Origin: Roseiarcus sp963835215
Lineage (GTDB): Bacteria; Pseudomonadota; Alphaproteobacteria; Rhizobiales; Beijerinckiaceae
NCBI GenBank assembly: GCA_963835215.1
Contig: CAWIES010000003.1
Span: 124,001-188,000, forward strand
DNA: 64,000 nucleotides
Reading direction: 5' to 3'
This document shows positions 9,611 through 17,798 of the stretch, one piece after another. Both the position numbers and the translations under genes were made by a program. Positions within the stretch are counted from its first letter, which is position 1. Every line of letters starts with the position of its first letter. A model generated the notes under the pieces. That model worked only from the letters and a program-made list of their open reading frames with translations. It did not search any database and was not told the origin of the DNA.

Positions 9611-11826
9611 CTCGACGCCGAGGCGGCCGCGGCGTCGCCGCAGCGCCGCTGCGCCGGCGATGCCGCGCGAGGCGCCGCTGGCGATGCCGGTGCAATCGCT
9701 GCGCACGGTTCGACGCGCCGCACGCGCCGTCGCTGGACTTCGACCCGGCGCATAGCGGCGCGCCCTGGCTCGCGCGTGCTGTGCGTTTTCGGCGGCGCGG
9801 CGGCGCTGACCGCTCTACGGCGCGCGCGAAATGTACGGCGTCGTCGAGGTCGGCGTGATCACCCCGCTCGAATGGGCGCTGGTCGGCCTGTTCGTCGTCA
9901 ACTTCTCCTGGATCGCGCTCGCCTTCACCTCGAGCGTGCTCGGCTTCGTCTGGCTGCTGTCGCGCGCGCCGCGCTTCGGCCCGCTGCCCGAGACGCGCTG
10001 ACGACGCAAGACCGCGGTCGTGATGCCGATCTACAACGAGGCGCCGGCGCGCGTGTTCGCCGGCGCTGCAGGCGATCGACGAGGATGTGCGCGGCGACCG
10101 GCCTCGGCGACGCCTTCGACTATTTCTTCCTCTCCGACACGACCAATCCCGACGTCTGGATCGCCGAGGAGCGCGCGTTGCTCGCGATGCGCGAGCGCCT
10201 GCCGCAAGGCGCGCATCTATTATCGCCGCCGGCGCAAGAACGTCGCGCGCAAGGCCGGCAACATCGCCGATTTCGTCACGCGCTGGGGCGCGGCCTATCC
10301 GCAGATGCTGGTGCTCGACGCCGACAGCCTGATGACGGGCGACGCGATCGTGCGCCTCGCCGCGACGATGGAGGCCGATCCCGACGCCGGCATCATCCAG
10401 AGCCTGCCGCTGATCGTCAATCGCAACACGTTCTTCGCCCGCCTGCAGCAGTTCGCCGCGCGCATCGCCGGGCCGGTGCTGGCCTGCGGCCTGACGCGCC
10501 TGGATGGGGCGCGACGGCAATTACTGGGGCCACAACGCGATCATCCGCACCCGCGCCTTCGCCGACCATTGCGGCATGCCCGACCTGCCCGGCACGCCGC
10601 CGTTCGGCGGCCATATCCTCAGCCACGATTTCGTCGAGGCGGCGCTGATCCGGCGCGCCGGCTGGGCGGTCTACATGCTGCCGACGCTGGGCGGCTCGTT
10701 CGAGGAAAGCCCGCCCTCGCTGATCGACCTCGCCGCGCGCGACCGGCGCTGGTGCCAGGGCAATTTGCAGCACATCCGCGTGCTGCCGAGCAAGCGGGCT
10801 TCGTGCTCGCCACGCGCCAGCATTTCATCACCGGCATCATGGGCTATCTCGCCTCGCCGTTCTGGATGGCGCAACTGATCATCGGCATCGTGCTGGTGCT
10901 GCAGTCGAAATACATCCGCCCGGAATATTTCACCGCCGATTTCTCGCTGTTCCCGACCTGGCCGCGGTTCGACTACGAGCGCGCCCTGCAACTGTTCGAA
11001 CTGACGATCGCGATCCTGCTCGCGCCGAAAATCCTCGGCCTGATCGCCGCGCTGTTCGACGGGCCAACGCGGCGCGGCTGCGGCGGCGCGATCCGCCTCA
11101 TCCTCTCGACTGTTCATCGAGATCCTCATCTCCGCCGCGATCGCGCCGATCATGATGCTGATCCAGTCCGGCTCGGTGCTGCAGATCCTGTCCGGCCGCG
11201 ACACCGGCTGGAACCCGCAGCGGCGCGACGACGGCTCGATCCCGTTCGCCAGCATCGTGCGCCGCCACCGCTCGCACACCGTGCTCGGTTTCGTCACGCT
11301 GTTCGCCGCCGGCGTGCTGTCGCCCTCGCTGGTGATCTGGATGTCGCCGACCATCGCCGGCCTGATCCTCTCGATCCCGCTGTCCTGGGCGAGCGGCCAA
11401 CTGTCGATCGGCGTCGCGCTGCGCCGCCTCGGCCTCTTGTCGACGCCGGAGGAGACGAGCGTTCCGCCGATCATCGCGCGCGCCAACGCGCTCGCGGCCG
11501 AACTCGAGCTCAGCGGCCGCGACGACGATGACGGCCTCAAGGCGGTCGCACTCGACGCCGACTTCCGCCGCACGCACGAATCGTTCCTGCCCGAGAGCGG
11601 CCGGCGACGGCGCGGCGAGATCGACGTCGAGGAAGCGGTGGCGACCGCCAAGCTCAATGACGCCCAATCGCTCGAAGACGCCTGCGCCTGGCTGAAGCGC
11701 AAGGAGCGGCTGGCGGTGCTCAGCGATCGCGCGCTGATCGCCATGCTGGCGCGCCTGCCCGAGCGCAGCGAGGCGCAGGGCGAAGCCGGCGCGCAGGCGC
11801 AGCGCCCGGACGATCACGCGCTCTGA
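9598..11826 (+). CDS. opgH: glucans biosynthesis glucosyltransferase H (multiple frameshifts)
   Basis: Inner-membrane GT2 glucosyltransferase that polymerises periplasmic beta-glucans, partner of OpgG. Read across frames it shows several N-terminal membrane segments, VMPIYNEAP, the UDP-glucose site MLVLDADSLM, YWGHNAIIR, GHILSHDFVEAAL, the acceptor motif WCQGNLQH, and C-terminal membrane helices ending in a long cytosolic tail. At least eight frame changes lie between about 9630 and 11110. Several are obvious extra bases, for example gccggcg for gccgcg near 10065 and caaggcg for caagcg near 10208. The last 670 bases are open. About 740 residues when repaired, roughly the family size. Confidence 0.85.
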
Positions 11827-12668
11827 GGGCGCTTGCGGTCGAACAGGGGAAAAGCGATCAGCCCGGCGAGAAAGCCGCCGATATGCGCCAGCCAGGCGAC
11901 CGGCGCCTCGGACGCGCCAAGCGTCTGCGCGCTGGCGCCGAAGAGGAAGTTGGTCGCCATCCAGATCGCGATGAAGATGAGGGGACGCCGCTGTCGCAAG
12001 AGCTGAAGCAGGCCCGGCGCCGGCACATTGTCGAGCGACTGGCGCTCTGAGAGCGAATGGCCATCGAGCGAGCCAAGCGCCGCTCCAGACTGGAAAACGA
12101 AGCGCGTCGCGGCCCCCATCATGCCGGAATCGGCGGCCGACGCGCCGACCAGCGGCGTGAAATCCGACGCATAGAAGGCCCAATGGGTCAGCGCGCCCGC
12201 CGCCGCGGTGAAGGCGAAGAAGACGAGAAAGCGGCTCGCGCCAAAACGGCGCGCGACCGGCGGCCCGAAGGCGAGGAGCCAGACCGAGTTGAGAATCACA
12301 TGCGTCCACGATCCGTGCAAAAACGCGTAGGTGAGGATCGTCCACAGCGCGACGCCGTGCTGTCGAATCAGCGTCGCCTCCGTGTAAGCCTCCGAGTCGG
12401 TGTTGACCTTCGCCAGCAACGCGGCGAAGCGATCGGGCGAGATCGCCAGCGTGAGCCGGAGAGGCTGGAAGGCGAAGAGGCGCAACACCGCGTCCTGGGT
12501 GTCCGGCGAAACGGCGCTGAACGCCGCGTAGGCCCCAATCAGGACAGCGAGCAGCGCGATAATGACCGTGGGTATGTTGAAAATCGGCTCGCGCCGCGCC
12601 TCGAGCGCAGGCGCATCGAGCGGAGGCGCATCGAGCGAGGGTCCTTCGGGCGGCGGAGATTCGGACAT
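11814..12668 (-). CDS. rhomboid family intramembrane serine protease
   Basis: 284-residue membrane protease. After a proline-rich cytosolic tail (residues 1-28) comes TM1 near 33-52, a long extracytoplasmic loop, then the rhomboid core: HGSWTHVILN (His118, His123, Asn127), the catalytic GAS motif with Ser177, and WLAHIGG with the catalytic His262. All active-site residues are present, so an active protease is expected; the substrate is unknown. It converges on opgH, overlapping its 3' end by 13 bp. Starts at MSESPP; the longer open frame upstream has no supporting features. Confidence 0.9.
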   Translation of the reverse strand: MSESPPPEGPSLDAPPLDAPALEARREPIFNIPTVIIALLAVLIGAYAAFSAVSPDTQDAVLRLFAFQPLRLTLAISPDRFAALLAKVNTDSEAYTEATLIRQHGVALWTILTYAFLHGSWTHVILNSVWLLAFGPPVARRFGASRFLVFFAFTAAAGALTHWAFYASDFTPLVGASAADSGMMGAATRFVFQSGAALGSLDGHSLSERQSLDNVPAPGLLQLLRQRRPLIFIAIWMATNFLFGASAQTLGASEAPVAWLAHIGGFLAGLIAFPLFDRKRPQSA

Positions 12669-12800
12669 CGACGACGCTCGCCTCTGGAAGTGGGTGGGGT
12701 AACACCGATCCGCCGCCGTGGCGACACGACGCGTGACCGCGAAGACAAAATGGCGGCGCAAATGAGAGTGGCCGCATCAACCAAGACGGCGGCACAAATG

Positions 12801-12828
12801 AAAAGGGAGAGCCCAAGCGGGCTCTCCC
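12801..12828 (-). terminator. intrinsic terminator without an assigned gene
   Basis: Perfect 10-bp stem GGGAGAGCCC / GGGCTCTCCC with a 4-base loop. Read on the minus strand it is followed by TTTTC (AAAA at 12801-12804 on +), so it should stop a minus-strand transcript coming from 12830-13100. The rhomboid gene begins only 130 bp further on, so this terminator ends something else, perhaps the small ORF at 12927-13031 or a small RNA. Confidence 0.6.
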
Positions 12829-12926
12829 TTGTGTCTTCCTGCGCCTGCCCTCGATCAGGGGGTCGGCGCCAGCAGTCTCAAATCGCGTCGCGGGGGTGGA
12901 GCGCCCGCCGGGCCGAAGCGATTTGC

Positions 12927-13031
12927 CTATCCCTGCCAACCCAGCGCCGGAGCAAGGCGCGGCGGGTCGGCCTGTTCGTCAACGCTGAAACTATGCGCGC
13001 CGCGCCACAGCGACGCAATCGCATCCTTCAC
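12927..13031 (-). CDS. possible 34-residue small protein
   Basis: GTG-started frame giving MKDAIASLWRGAH then a polar, proline-containing tail ending LGWQG. It has no recognised family. It is listed because it lies just upstream of an orphan minus-strand terminator and just downstream of paired direct repeats, the layout of a small transcription unit. The start codon is weak and no clear Shine-Dalgarno sequence is visible, so a noncoding RNA is an equal alternative. Confidence 0.25.
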   Translation of the reverse strand: MKDAIASLWRGAHSFSVDEQADPPRLAPALGWQG

Positions 13032-13037
13032 TTATTC

Positions 13038-13074
13038 TTAACGCAGCGGACCGGTTTTTAACGCGGCAGACCGG
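13038..13074. promoter_or_regulatory. 17-bp direct repeats spaced 20 bp apart
   Basis: TTAACGCAGCGGACCGG at 13038-13054 and TTAACGCGGCAGACCGG at 13058-13074 differ at two positions and start exactly 20 bp apart, two helical turns. They lie upstream of both the PAS_5 gene (+) and the possible small transcription unit (-). The TTAAC core resembles half of a CtrA site, but the full TTAA-N7-TTAA spacing is absent. Operator function is inferred only. Confidence 0.4.
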
Positions 13075-13180
13075 ATTTGCGCGGACACGCGGCAAGTCGC
13101 TTGCGGCACGCCTCCTGCAGCTTTTGCAGCGCGCCATCGCCGGCGTCCCGAATTGGGACGCTCGATGGCCGGAGACCGCC

Positions 13181-13783
13181 ATGAAGCTGGCCGCCAGCCG
13201 CGAACTCTACGCCTATTGGGAAGGCCTGCGCGCAGGGCGCAGCGCGCCCGAGCGCAACGATGTCGATCCCGGCGCGATTCGCGGCGTGCTGGCCGACACG
13301 TTCATTCTCGAATTCGATCCCGCGCGCGGTTTTCCGCTGCGTGTGGTCGGCACCCGCACCAACGCCCTCTTCCTCAGTGAGCTGCGCGGTCGGCCATTTC
13401 TCGGCCTGTGGCGCGAGGAGGACCGCGCCGAAGTCGGAACGATTCTCGCCGCCCTCGCCGGCGAAGCGCAGCCGTTCCTGCTGGGCGCCAGCGCGGCGCC
13501 GCTCGGCTTTCCCCCGGTCGACGTCGAGATCATGTTGTTGCCGCTGCGCCATCACGGTCATACGCATGCGCGCGCGCTGGGCTGCTGCGCCCCGCGCGGC
13601 GCCCCCGCCTGGCTCGGCCTCGCCGCCGTCGAGGGGCTGACCCTGCTCACCCTGCGCGCGCTTAGCGCTGGCGAGTTCGACGCGGATTCAGGAAACGCGA
13701 CCCCGCGCCCCAGCGAGGGATTCGCCCGCACGCCAAGGCCGGTGCGGCGCGGCCACCTCTATCTTCTCGCCCCCGGCCGCTGA
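13181..13783 (+). CDS. PAS_5 domain protein
   Basis: 200-residue soluble protein. The N-terminal 150 residues match the PAS_5 (DUF1457) pattern of alphaproteobacteria: SRELYAYWEGLR, ERNDVDPGAIRGVLADTFIL, LRVVGTR and GLWREEDRAEV. The C terminus is short and basic. Family members include the Caulobacter cell-cycle regulator MopJ, but this orthology is not established here. It is monocistronic and is followed by a PilZ gene on the same strand after 149 bp. Confidence 0.8.
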   Translation: MKLAASRELYAYWEGLRAGRSAPERNDVDPGAIRGVLADTFILEFDPARGFPLRVVGTRTNALFLSELRGRPFLGLWREEDRAEVGTILAALAGEAQPFLLGASAAPLGFPPVDVEIMLLPLRHHGHTHARALGCCAPRGAPAWLGLAAVEGLTLLTLRALSAGEFDADSGNATPRPSEGFARTPRPVRRGHLYLLAPGR

Positions 13784-13932
13784 GGCGCGCGTTACACATC
13801 TCGGCCTCGCTCCGTAATCCTCCGTTAACTGCATTTGGACTAGGATTTGCCAGTTGCGCAGCGGTGTGATCTGCAACCCATGCGCGCAAAGTCCCGACGG
13901 GGGCGGTCTGGCCGATCCAGGAGTACGCCGAG

Positions 13933-14544
13933 GTGAGAGCGGCCACAGCATTCGCGATTGACGCCGGACGCCACGAGCTCCGGCGGCATCAGCGCGTAAA
14001 AGTGCGCCTCACCGGGCAGTTCATGCGCCAGGATCGGCACGAGTTTCCCTGCGCGACGATCGACATTTCCCCCGGCGGCATCGCTTTCGAATCGGAAGCG
14101 AGCGGCGAAATCGGCGAACGCATCATCGCCTATCTCAACCAGGTCGGCCGGGTCGAAGGCACGGTGGCGCGCCACTTCTACGGCGGTTTCGCCATTCAGA
14201 TGAAACTGCCCCCGCTCAAGCGCGAGAAGCTCGCCGACCAGCTCACCTGGCTCGCCAACCGTCAAATCCTCGGGATGCCCGAGGATCGCCGCCACGAACG
14301 CATCGAGCCGCGCAACCGCTCGACGACGCTGACGATGGCGGGCGGGCGCCAGCATCTGGCGCGCATCATCGACATTTCGCGCTCCGGCGTCGCGCTCACC
14401 GTCGACGCGGAGCCGCCGATCGGCGCTCCGATCACGGTCGGCGCGCGGCCGGCGCAAGTGGTGCGGCTGTTCCAGGGCGGCATTGCGGTCGAGTTCAACC
14501 GTCTCGTCCCCGAAGAGATGTTCGACGAGAACCTGCGCATCTGA
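13933..14544 (+). CDS. tandem PilZ domain protein
   Basis: 203 residues carrying two PilZ-like units. The first has RRHQR (17-21) and DISPGG (44-49), the second RRHER near residue 117 and DISRSG near residue 143. These are the arginine motif and the (D/N)xSxxG motif that bind cyclic di-GMP, so both units could bind. The protein has no membrane segment and is a likely cyclic-di-GMP receptor. It starts at a GTG. A diguanylate cyclase lies 27 kb away in the same window. Confidence 0.88.
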   Translation: MRAATAFAIDAGRHELRRHQRVKVRLTGQFMRQDRHEFPCATIDISPGGIAFESEASGEIGERIIAYLNQVGRVEGTVARHFYGGFAIQMKLPPLKREKLADQLTWLANRQILGMPEDRRHERIEPRNRSTTLTMAGGRQHLARIIDISRSGVALTVDAEPPIGAPITVGARPAQVVRLFQGGIAVEFNRLVPEEMFDENLRI

Positions 14545-14574
14545 CCAGGCGCCGCCGCGGCTTGGTCGCAAGCC

Positions 14575-14602
14575 TTGGCTCAAAGACGCCTTTGCCTAGA
14601 AT
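14575..14602 (+). promoter_or_regulatory. sigma70-like promoter of a candidate small RNA
   Basis: TTGGCT (14575-14580), 16-bp spacer, TAGAAT (14597-14602). This lies 30 bp past the PilZ stop codon and drives toward a hairpin terminator with no open frame between. The -10 box is one mismatch from consensus. Confidence 0.5.
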
Positions 14603-14608
14603 TGTTGG

Positions 14609-14732
14609 GATTTCTTTACCGGTCCGGCAAATCCGAACCGCTAGCGTTCGGCATTGACCTCCTATTCGAAGCCGAACTTGTCCCCCAGTTCCGCTTCGCG
14701 CTTGGGCCGGCCCTCAGGGCCGGCCCATTTTT
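14609..14732 (+). ncRNA. candidate trans-acting small RNA with anti-Shine-Dalgarno loop
   Basis: About 124 nt between a promoter-like pair and a strong intrinsic terminator, without coding potential. A 7-bp hairpin GTTCGGC (14646-14652) / GCCGAAC (14671-14677) exposes an 18-base loop carrying CCTCCT (14658-14663), complementary to Shine-Dalgarno sequences; a second C-rich stretch TCCCCC follows. Small RNAs of alphaproteobacteria, such as the cuckoo and alpha-r families, use CCUCC loops in this way. Family membership was not tested. It could alternatively be the 3' UTR of the PilZ mRNA. Confidence 0.5.
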
Positions 14733-14733
14733 T
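14704..14733 (+). terminator. intrinsic terminator
   Basis: Perfect 10-bp stem GGGCCGGCCC / GGGCCGGCCC with loop TCA, followed by ATTTTTT. It ends the candidate small RNA and abuts the stop codon of the convergent carbonic-anhydrase gene. Confidence 0.85.
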
Positions 14734-15262
14734 ATCCGATCGGCTTCAGCCCGGCGGCAAAACGCCGCCCGTTTTCGACATAGTGCGCCGCCGAGCGCAG
14801 GAGGCTGGCGACCGCCGCTTCATCGAGCGTGCGCTTTGCCTGCGCCGGCGCGCCGACGATCAGTGAATGGTCGGGGAACGACTTGCCTTCGGTGACCAGA
14901 GCCCCTGCCCCGACGAGGCAGCCGCGGCCGATCTTCGCCCCATTGAGCACCACGGCGCCCATGCCGATCAGCGAACCCTCACCGATCGTGCAGCCGTGCA
15001 GAATCGCGTTGTGGCCGATGGTGCAGTCTTCGCCGATGACCAGCGGAAAGCCGAGGTCGGTGTGCAGCGTCGATCCCTCCTGGATGTTGGAGCGCGCGCC
15101 GACCGTGATTCGTTCGTTGTCGCCGCGCAGCACAGCCCCGAACCACACGCTGCAATCCTCGCCGAGCGCGACATCGCCGATCACGCTGGCGTTGGGCGCG
15201 ATCCAGTAGCGTCCCGCGACGGGCAGCAGCGGGCGGCGGTCATTGAGGGCGTAGAGGGGCAT
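14732..15262 (-). CDS. gamma-class carbonic anhydrase family protein
   Basis: 176-residue left-handed beta-helix trimer protein, cytosolic. Hexapeptide repeats run from residue 20 to about 140, with the metal/active-site region VWFGAVLRGDNE, EGSTLHTD, IGHNAILHGC and IGMGAVVLNGA and the closing IVGAPAQAKR. The histidines of the zinc site (THT/GHNAILHG) are present. The family (YrdA/PaaY/CamH) includes true carbonic anhydrases and acyl-CoA thioesterases, so the reaction is not certain. Confidence 0.88.
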   Translation of the reverse strand: MPLYALNDRRPLLPVAGRYWIAPNASVIGDVALGEDCSVWFGAVLRGDNERITVGARSNIQEGSTLHTDLGFPLVIGEDCTIGHNAILHGCTIGEGSLIGMGAVVLNGAKIGRGCLVGAGALVTEGKSFPDHSLIVGAPAQAKRTLDEAAVASLLRSAAHYVENGRRFAAGLKPIG

Positions 15263-15370
15263 CGTGGGTTGCGCTCCGCTGGACCAACTTGCCTATAGCG
15301 CAGCGCCCGCGCGCGGCCTATCCCGGCCCGGGGCGGAGATTCGTGAGCCGCCCGCACCGGCGGAGGCCCC

Positions 15371-16003
15371 ATGCGCTCGCGCGTCCTCGTGTCGATCGCC
15401 GTGCTGATCGTCCTTGTCCTGCTCGGCGTGGGCGCGCTGCTCGCGCGCCGGCTCGCGAGCCCGGCCCCAGCCTCTGTCACCATTTCCGTCGGCGCCGAGC
15501 GGTTGCGGCTGCCGGGAGCCTATCTGCGCGAGGGCGCGGAGGGCGCGGTCGAACTGGTCGCCTTCTTTCCCGGGTTCGCGCCGGCGGCGGGCCTTGGCGA
15601 CGTCACCGCCAAGACCGATCTTGCCGATCGCTTCGAGCGCACCGTCTTCGTCACGCTGAAGCCGGCCGATCCGAGCTTCGATCCGACCGAGCGAACGGAG
15701 CGCCTCTATCAGCGTTTCCTCGAGGAGAATTCCTGGAGCCACCCGGGCGGCCTGATCGCGCGCGCCTTCGTCGAGGGCAGCCCGTTCGTCGGCGACGAGT
15801 TGTTCTATGTCGCACCGGACGGGCGCGAATTCGCCGCGCGCTGCCCGCGCCCGGATCCCCAGCGCAAGACGCCCGACACCTGCTTTAGCGAGTTCCGCGA
15901 GGGCGACATCGATGTGTCGCTGCGCTTTTCGGCCGCGCTGCTGTCGCAATGGAGCGCGCTCAAGGACGGCGCGCGCGGACTGATCGAGGCGGCCAAACGC
16001 TGA
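15371..16003 (+). CDS. membrane-anchored hypothetical protein
   Basis: 210 residues, not assigned to a family. One N-terminal hydrophobic helix (about residues 6-26) anchors a periplasmic domain beginning around residue 35. Two cysteines (in ARCPRPD and PDTCFSE) could form a disulfide. The start codon ATG and the GC-rich third position support coding. It is flanked by convergent and divergent neighbours, so it is probably transcribed alone. Confidence 0.7.
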   Translation: MRSRVLVSIAVLIVLVLLGVGALLARRLASPAPASVTISVGAERLRLPGAYLREGAEGAVELVAFFPGFAPAAGLGDVTAKTDLADRFERTVFVTLKPADPSFDPTERTERLYQRFLEENSWSHPGGLIARAFVEGSPFVGDELFYVAPDGREFAARCPRPDPQRKTPDTCFSEFREGDIDVSLRFSAALLSQWSALKDGARGLIEAAKR

Positions 16004-16016
16004 CAGGCGCGAGCCT

Positions 16017-16412
16017 TCAGAGATCTTCGAGATCGAAATCGAGGATCGCCATTTGCAGCGTGAAGCTGCGGCCGGCCGGATCGTCGGACGAAACGACGCC
16101 GAGGAAGTCGTCGCCATTGTTAAGCTCGACCGAATCGATCTTCTTCAGCCGGCCGACGATCCGCAACTTGTCGTTCTCGAACAGGCGCTGCAGATATTCC
16201 TGAAGCGTCGCCCGATCGACCGGGATCTTCATCGAAAACGAAAACGAACGGTCGCCGTCCTCGTCGTCAACCGCGATGACGCCGAGCTTGCGCTCGCCGA
16301 GCGACACGTCGGCCGATTCGCTTTCGCGTCCGCTCGGCGTCACCGTCAAGCCGGGCGAACCAAACGAACGGCGCAGATGCGCGCGCAGCTTGAGGATTTC
16401 ATCTTTGGTCAT
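16017..16412 (-). CDS. DUF3126 protein with internal duplication
   Basis: 131 residues. The DUF3126 family is normally about 70 residues: an amphipathic helix, a small beta sheet and a DDEDG...SFxxxMxI ending. Here residues 1-64 (MTKDEILKLRAHLRRSFG to DGDRSFSFSMKIP) are followed by a second copy in residues 65-131 (LQEYLQRLFE to RSFTLQMAILDFDLEDL). The function is unknown. The gene lies 76 bp after cysE on the same strand, the usual neighbour of DUF3126 in alphaproteobacteria. Confidence 0.82.
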   Translation of the reverse strand: MTKDEILKLRAHLRRSFGSPGLTVTPSGRESESADVSLGERKLGVIAVDDEDGDRSFSFSMKIPVDRATLQEYLQRLFENDKLRIVGRLKKIDSVELNNGDDFLGVVSSDDPAGRSFTLQMAILDFDLEDL

Positions 16413-16488
16413 TCTCGCCCCTGGGCTTTGGCGATCGCGGCGAGGATTTGCCATGAAAGGCCGCGGCGGGCAAGCGCTGGCGATCCCT

Positions 16489-17319
16489 TCAATTCTCTAG
16501 CGTCTTCTCGGCGAGAATCTGGTTCATGTCGCGCGCCGGCTCGGCGCAGCCGGCCTCGCCGACGATGCGGGCCGGCACGCCGGCGACCGTCTTGTTGTGC
16601 GGCACCGGCGCCAGCACCACCGATCCGGCGGCGACCCGCGCGCAATGGCCAATCTCGATGTTGCCGAGAATTTTCGCGCCCGCGCCGATCAACACGCCGT
16701 GGCGAATCTTGGGGTGGCGGTCGCCGGTCTCCTTGCCGGTCCCCCCGAGGGTGACGCCCTGGAGGATCGAGACGTCGTCGTCGATCTCCGTCGTCTCGCC
16801 GACGACGAGGCCGGTCGCGTGATCGAGGAAGACGCCCTTGCCAATGCGCGCGGCGGGGTTGATGTCGACATCGAAAACCGCCGAGGCGCGGCTCTGCAGA
16901 TAGAGCGCGAAGTCGCGCCGCCCGGCGTGCAGCATGGCGTGCGCAAGGCGATAGGTCTGCAGGGCGTGAAAGCCCTTGAAATAGAGCAGCGGCTCCATCA
17001 TCCGCAGGCAGGCGGGATCGCGATCGGCCACCGCGATGATGTCGGCGCGGAAACTCACGCCGATCGCCGAATTGCGCGCCGCGATGTCCTCGTAGACCTG
17101 ACGGACGAGTGCGCTGGGGGCATCGGGATGATCGAGCCGGTCGGCGACGCGGTGGATGACCGCGCTCTCGAGCGTGTCGTGGTTGAGCACAGCCCGAGAC
17201 AGGAACGCCGCCATCACCGGATCGACCCGCGCGGCGTCCTCCGCCTCGATGCGGATGCGCGCGAACAGAGGGTCGCCGCCATTGAGGCTGACCACCCGGG
17301 CCGTGGAACCATGCGCCAT
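16489..17319 (-). CDS. cysE: serine O-acetyltransferase
   Basis: Acetylates L-serine with acetyl-CoA, the committed step of cysteine synthesis. 276 residues with an N-terminal helical domain and a C-terminal left-handed beta-helix. Landmarks are FALYLQSR, the catalytic region DINPAARIGKGVFLDHATGLVVGET, LGGTGKETGDRHPKI, IGAGAKILGNIEIG and VPHNKTVAGVPAR. The ATG at 17319 is preferred to an upstream TTG. The tail ends in EKTLEN rather than the terminal Ile typical of sequences that bind O-acetylserine sulfhydrylase. Confidence 0.95.
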   Translation of the reverse strand: MAHGSTARVVSLNGGDPLFARIRIEAEDAARVDPVMAAFLSRAVLNHDTLESAVIHRVADRLDHPDAPSALVRQVYEDIAARNSAIGVSFRADIIAVADRDPACLRMMEPLLYFKGFHALQTYRLAHAMLHAGRRDFALYLQSRASAVFDVDINPAARIGKGVFLDHATGLVVGETTEIDDDVSILQGVTLGGTGKETGDRHPKIRHGVLIGAGAKILGNIEIGHCARVAAGSVVLAPVPHNKTVAGVPARIVGEAGCAEPARDMNQILAEKTLEN

Positions 17320-17651
17320 CGCCAATCTCCGTGCGCCGCACGCTTAAACAGGCGCGCAATCTACCATATCGGGCGCGCGGGTTGAAATCTGACCGGGTTA
17401 ACCCTGATTCGACCAGTGCGGCGACCGGGATAATTCGCCGAAAACATAAGGTGATAACGGCGCCGCACCGGCGAAGAATCTGGGTCCGCGGCGCGACAAG
17501 GGCCGCGATAAGAATCGGCGGACCGGCAGTGTCGGAGGGCGCGCGCGTGCAGCGATCGTTCGGACGCTCCGAAATTGGCTCGCCGGAAAAAGCCTCATCA
17601 ATTCCGAGACATGTCGGAAAGCTCGCCGCCAGTCGCGGCGCTACGACGCGC

Positions 17652-17695
17652 TCGATGGGCGCGCAGCGAGAGTTCGATAGGCGCGCAGCGAGAGC
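17652..17695. repeat. 22-bp tandem repeat, two copies
   Basis: Two adjacent copies of TCGATRGGCGCGCAGCGAGAG plus one base (17652-17673 and 17674-17695), differing at two positions. They lie 45 bp upstream of the -35 box of the omp gene and could be an activator or repressor site. Confidence 0.5.
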
Positions 17696-17738
17696 AAGTG
17701 GGGCGAGTTGAGGATGCGGCGCGCCCGCCCGCCGCGCC

Positions 17739-17767
17739 TTGACGCGGTCCGCAGCCGCATCTAACCC
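17739..17767 (+). promoter_or_regulatory. promoter of outer-membrane protein gene, copy 1
   Basis: TTGACG (17739-17744), 17-bp spacer, TAACCC (17762-17767). The same TTGACGCGGTCCGC start and 17-bp spacing recur before the paralogous gene at 22696, and both leaders end in GAAGAGCCTGGGGGCCAC. This shared block supports a true promoter. Confidence 0.6.
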
Positions 17768-17798
17768 TGCAACGACGAAGAGCCTGGGGGCCACGCCG

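Larger units (their letters stand above)
12669..13180. other. 512-bp intergenic region with terminator, small ORF and repeats
   Basis: Between the rhomboid gene and the PAS_5 gene. It contains a short imperfect direct repeat near 12752-12803, a strong hairpin at 12805-12828, a possible 34-codon minus-strand ORF and a pair of 17-bp direct repeats, each listed separately. No larger conserved coding region was recognised on either strand. Confidence 0.6.
17320..17798. other. 479-bp divergent intergenic region
   Basis: Separates cysE (-) from an outer-membrane protein gene (+). It holds a 22-bp tandem repeat (17652-17695, two copies differing at two positions), a short palindrome around CCGAGACATGTCGGA near 17600, and the omp promoter at 17739. 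No conserved coding sequence was seen. Confidence 0.6.

Noticed and set aside
8073..11826. opgG and opgH as pseudogenes
   Set aside because: All domains and catalytic motifs persist across frames with normal codon bias, and several lesions are one-base additions. Sequence error is simpler than decay.
12830..13030. tmRNA or 6S RNA ahead of the orphan terminator
   Set aside because: No tag-peptide reading frame, no tRNA-like end and no clear long central bulge was seen; left as an unassigned transcript.
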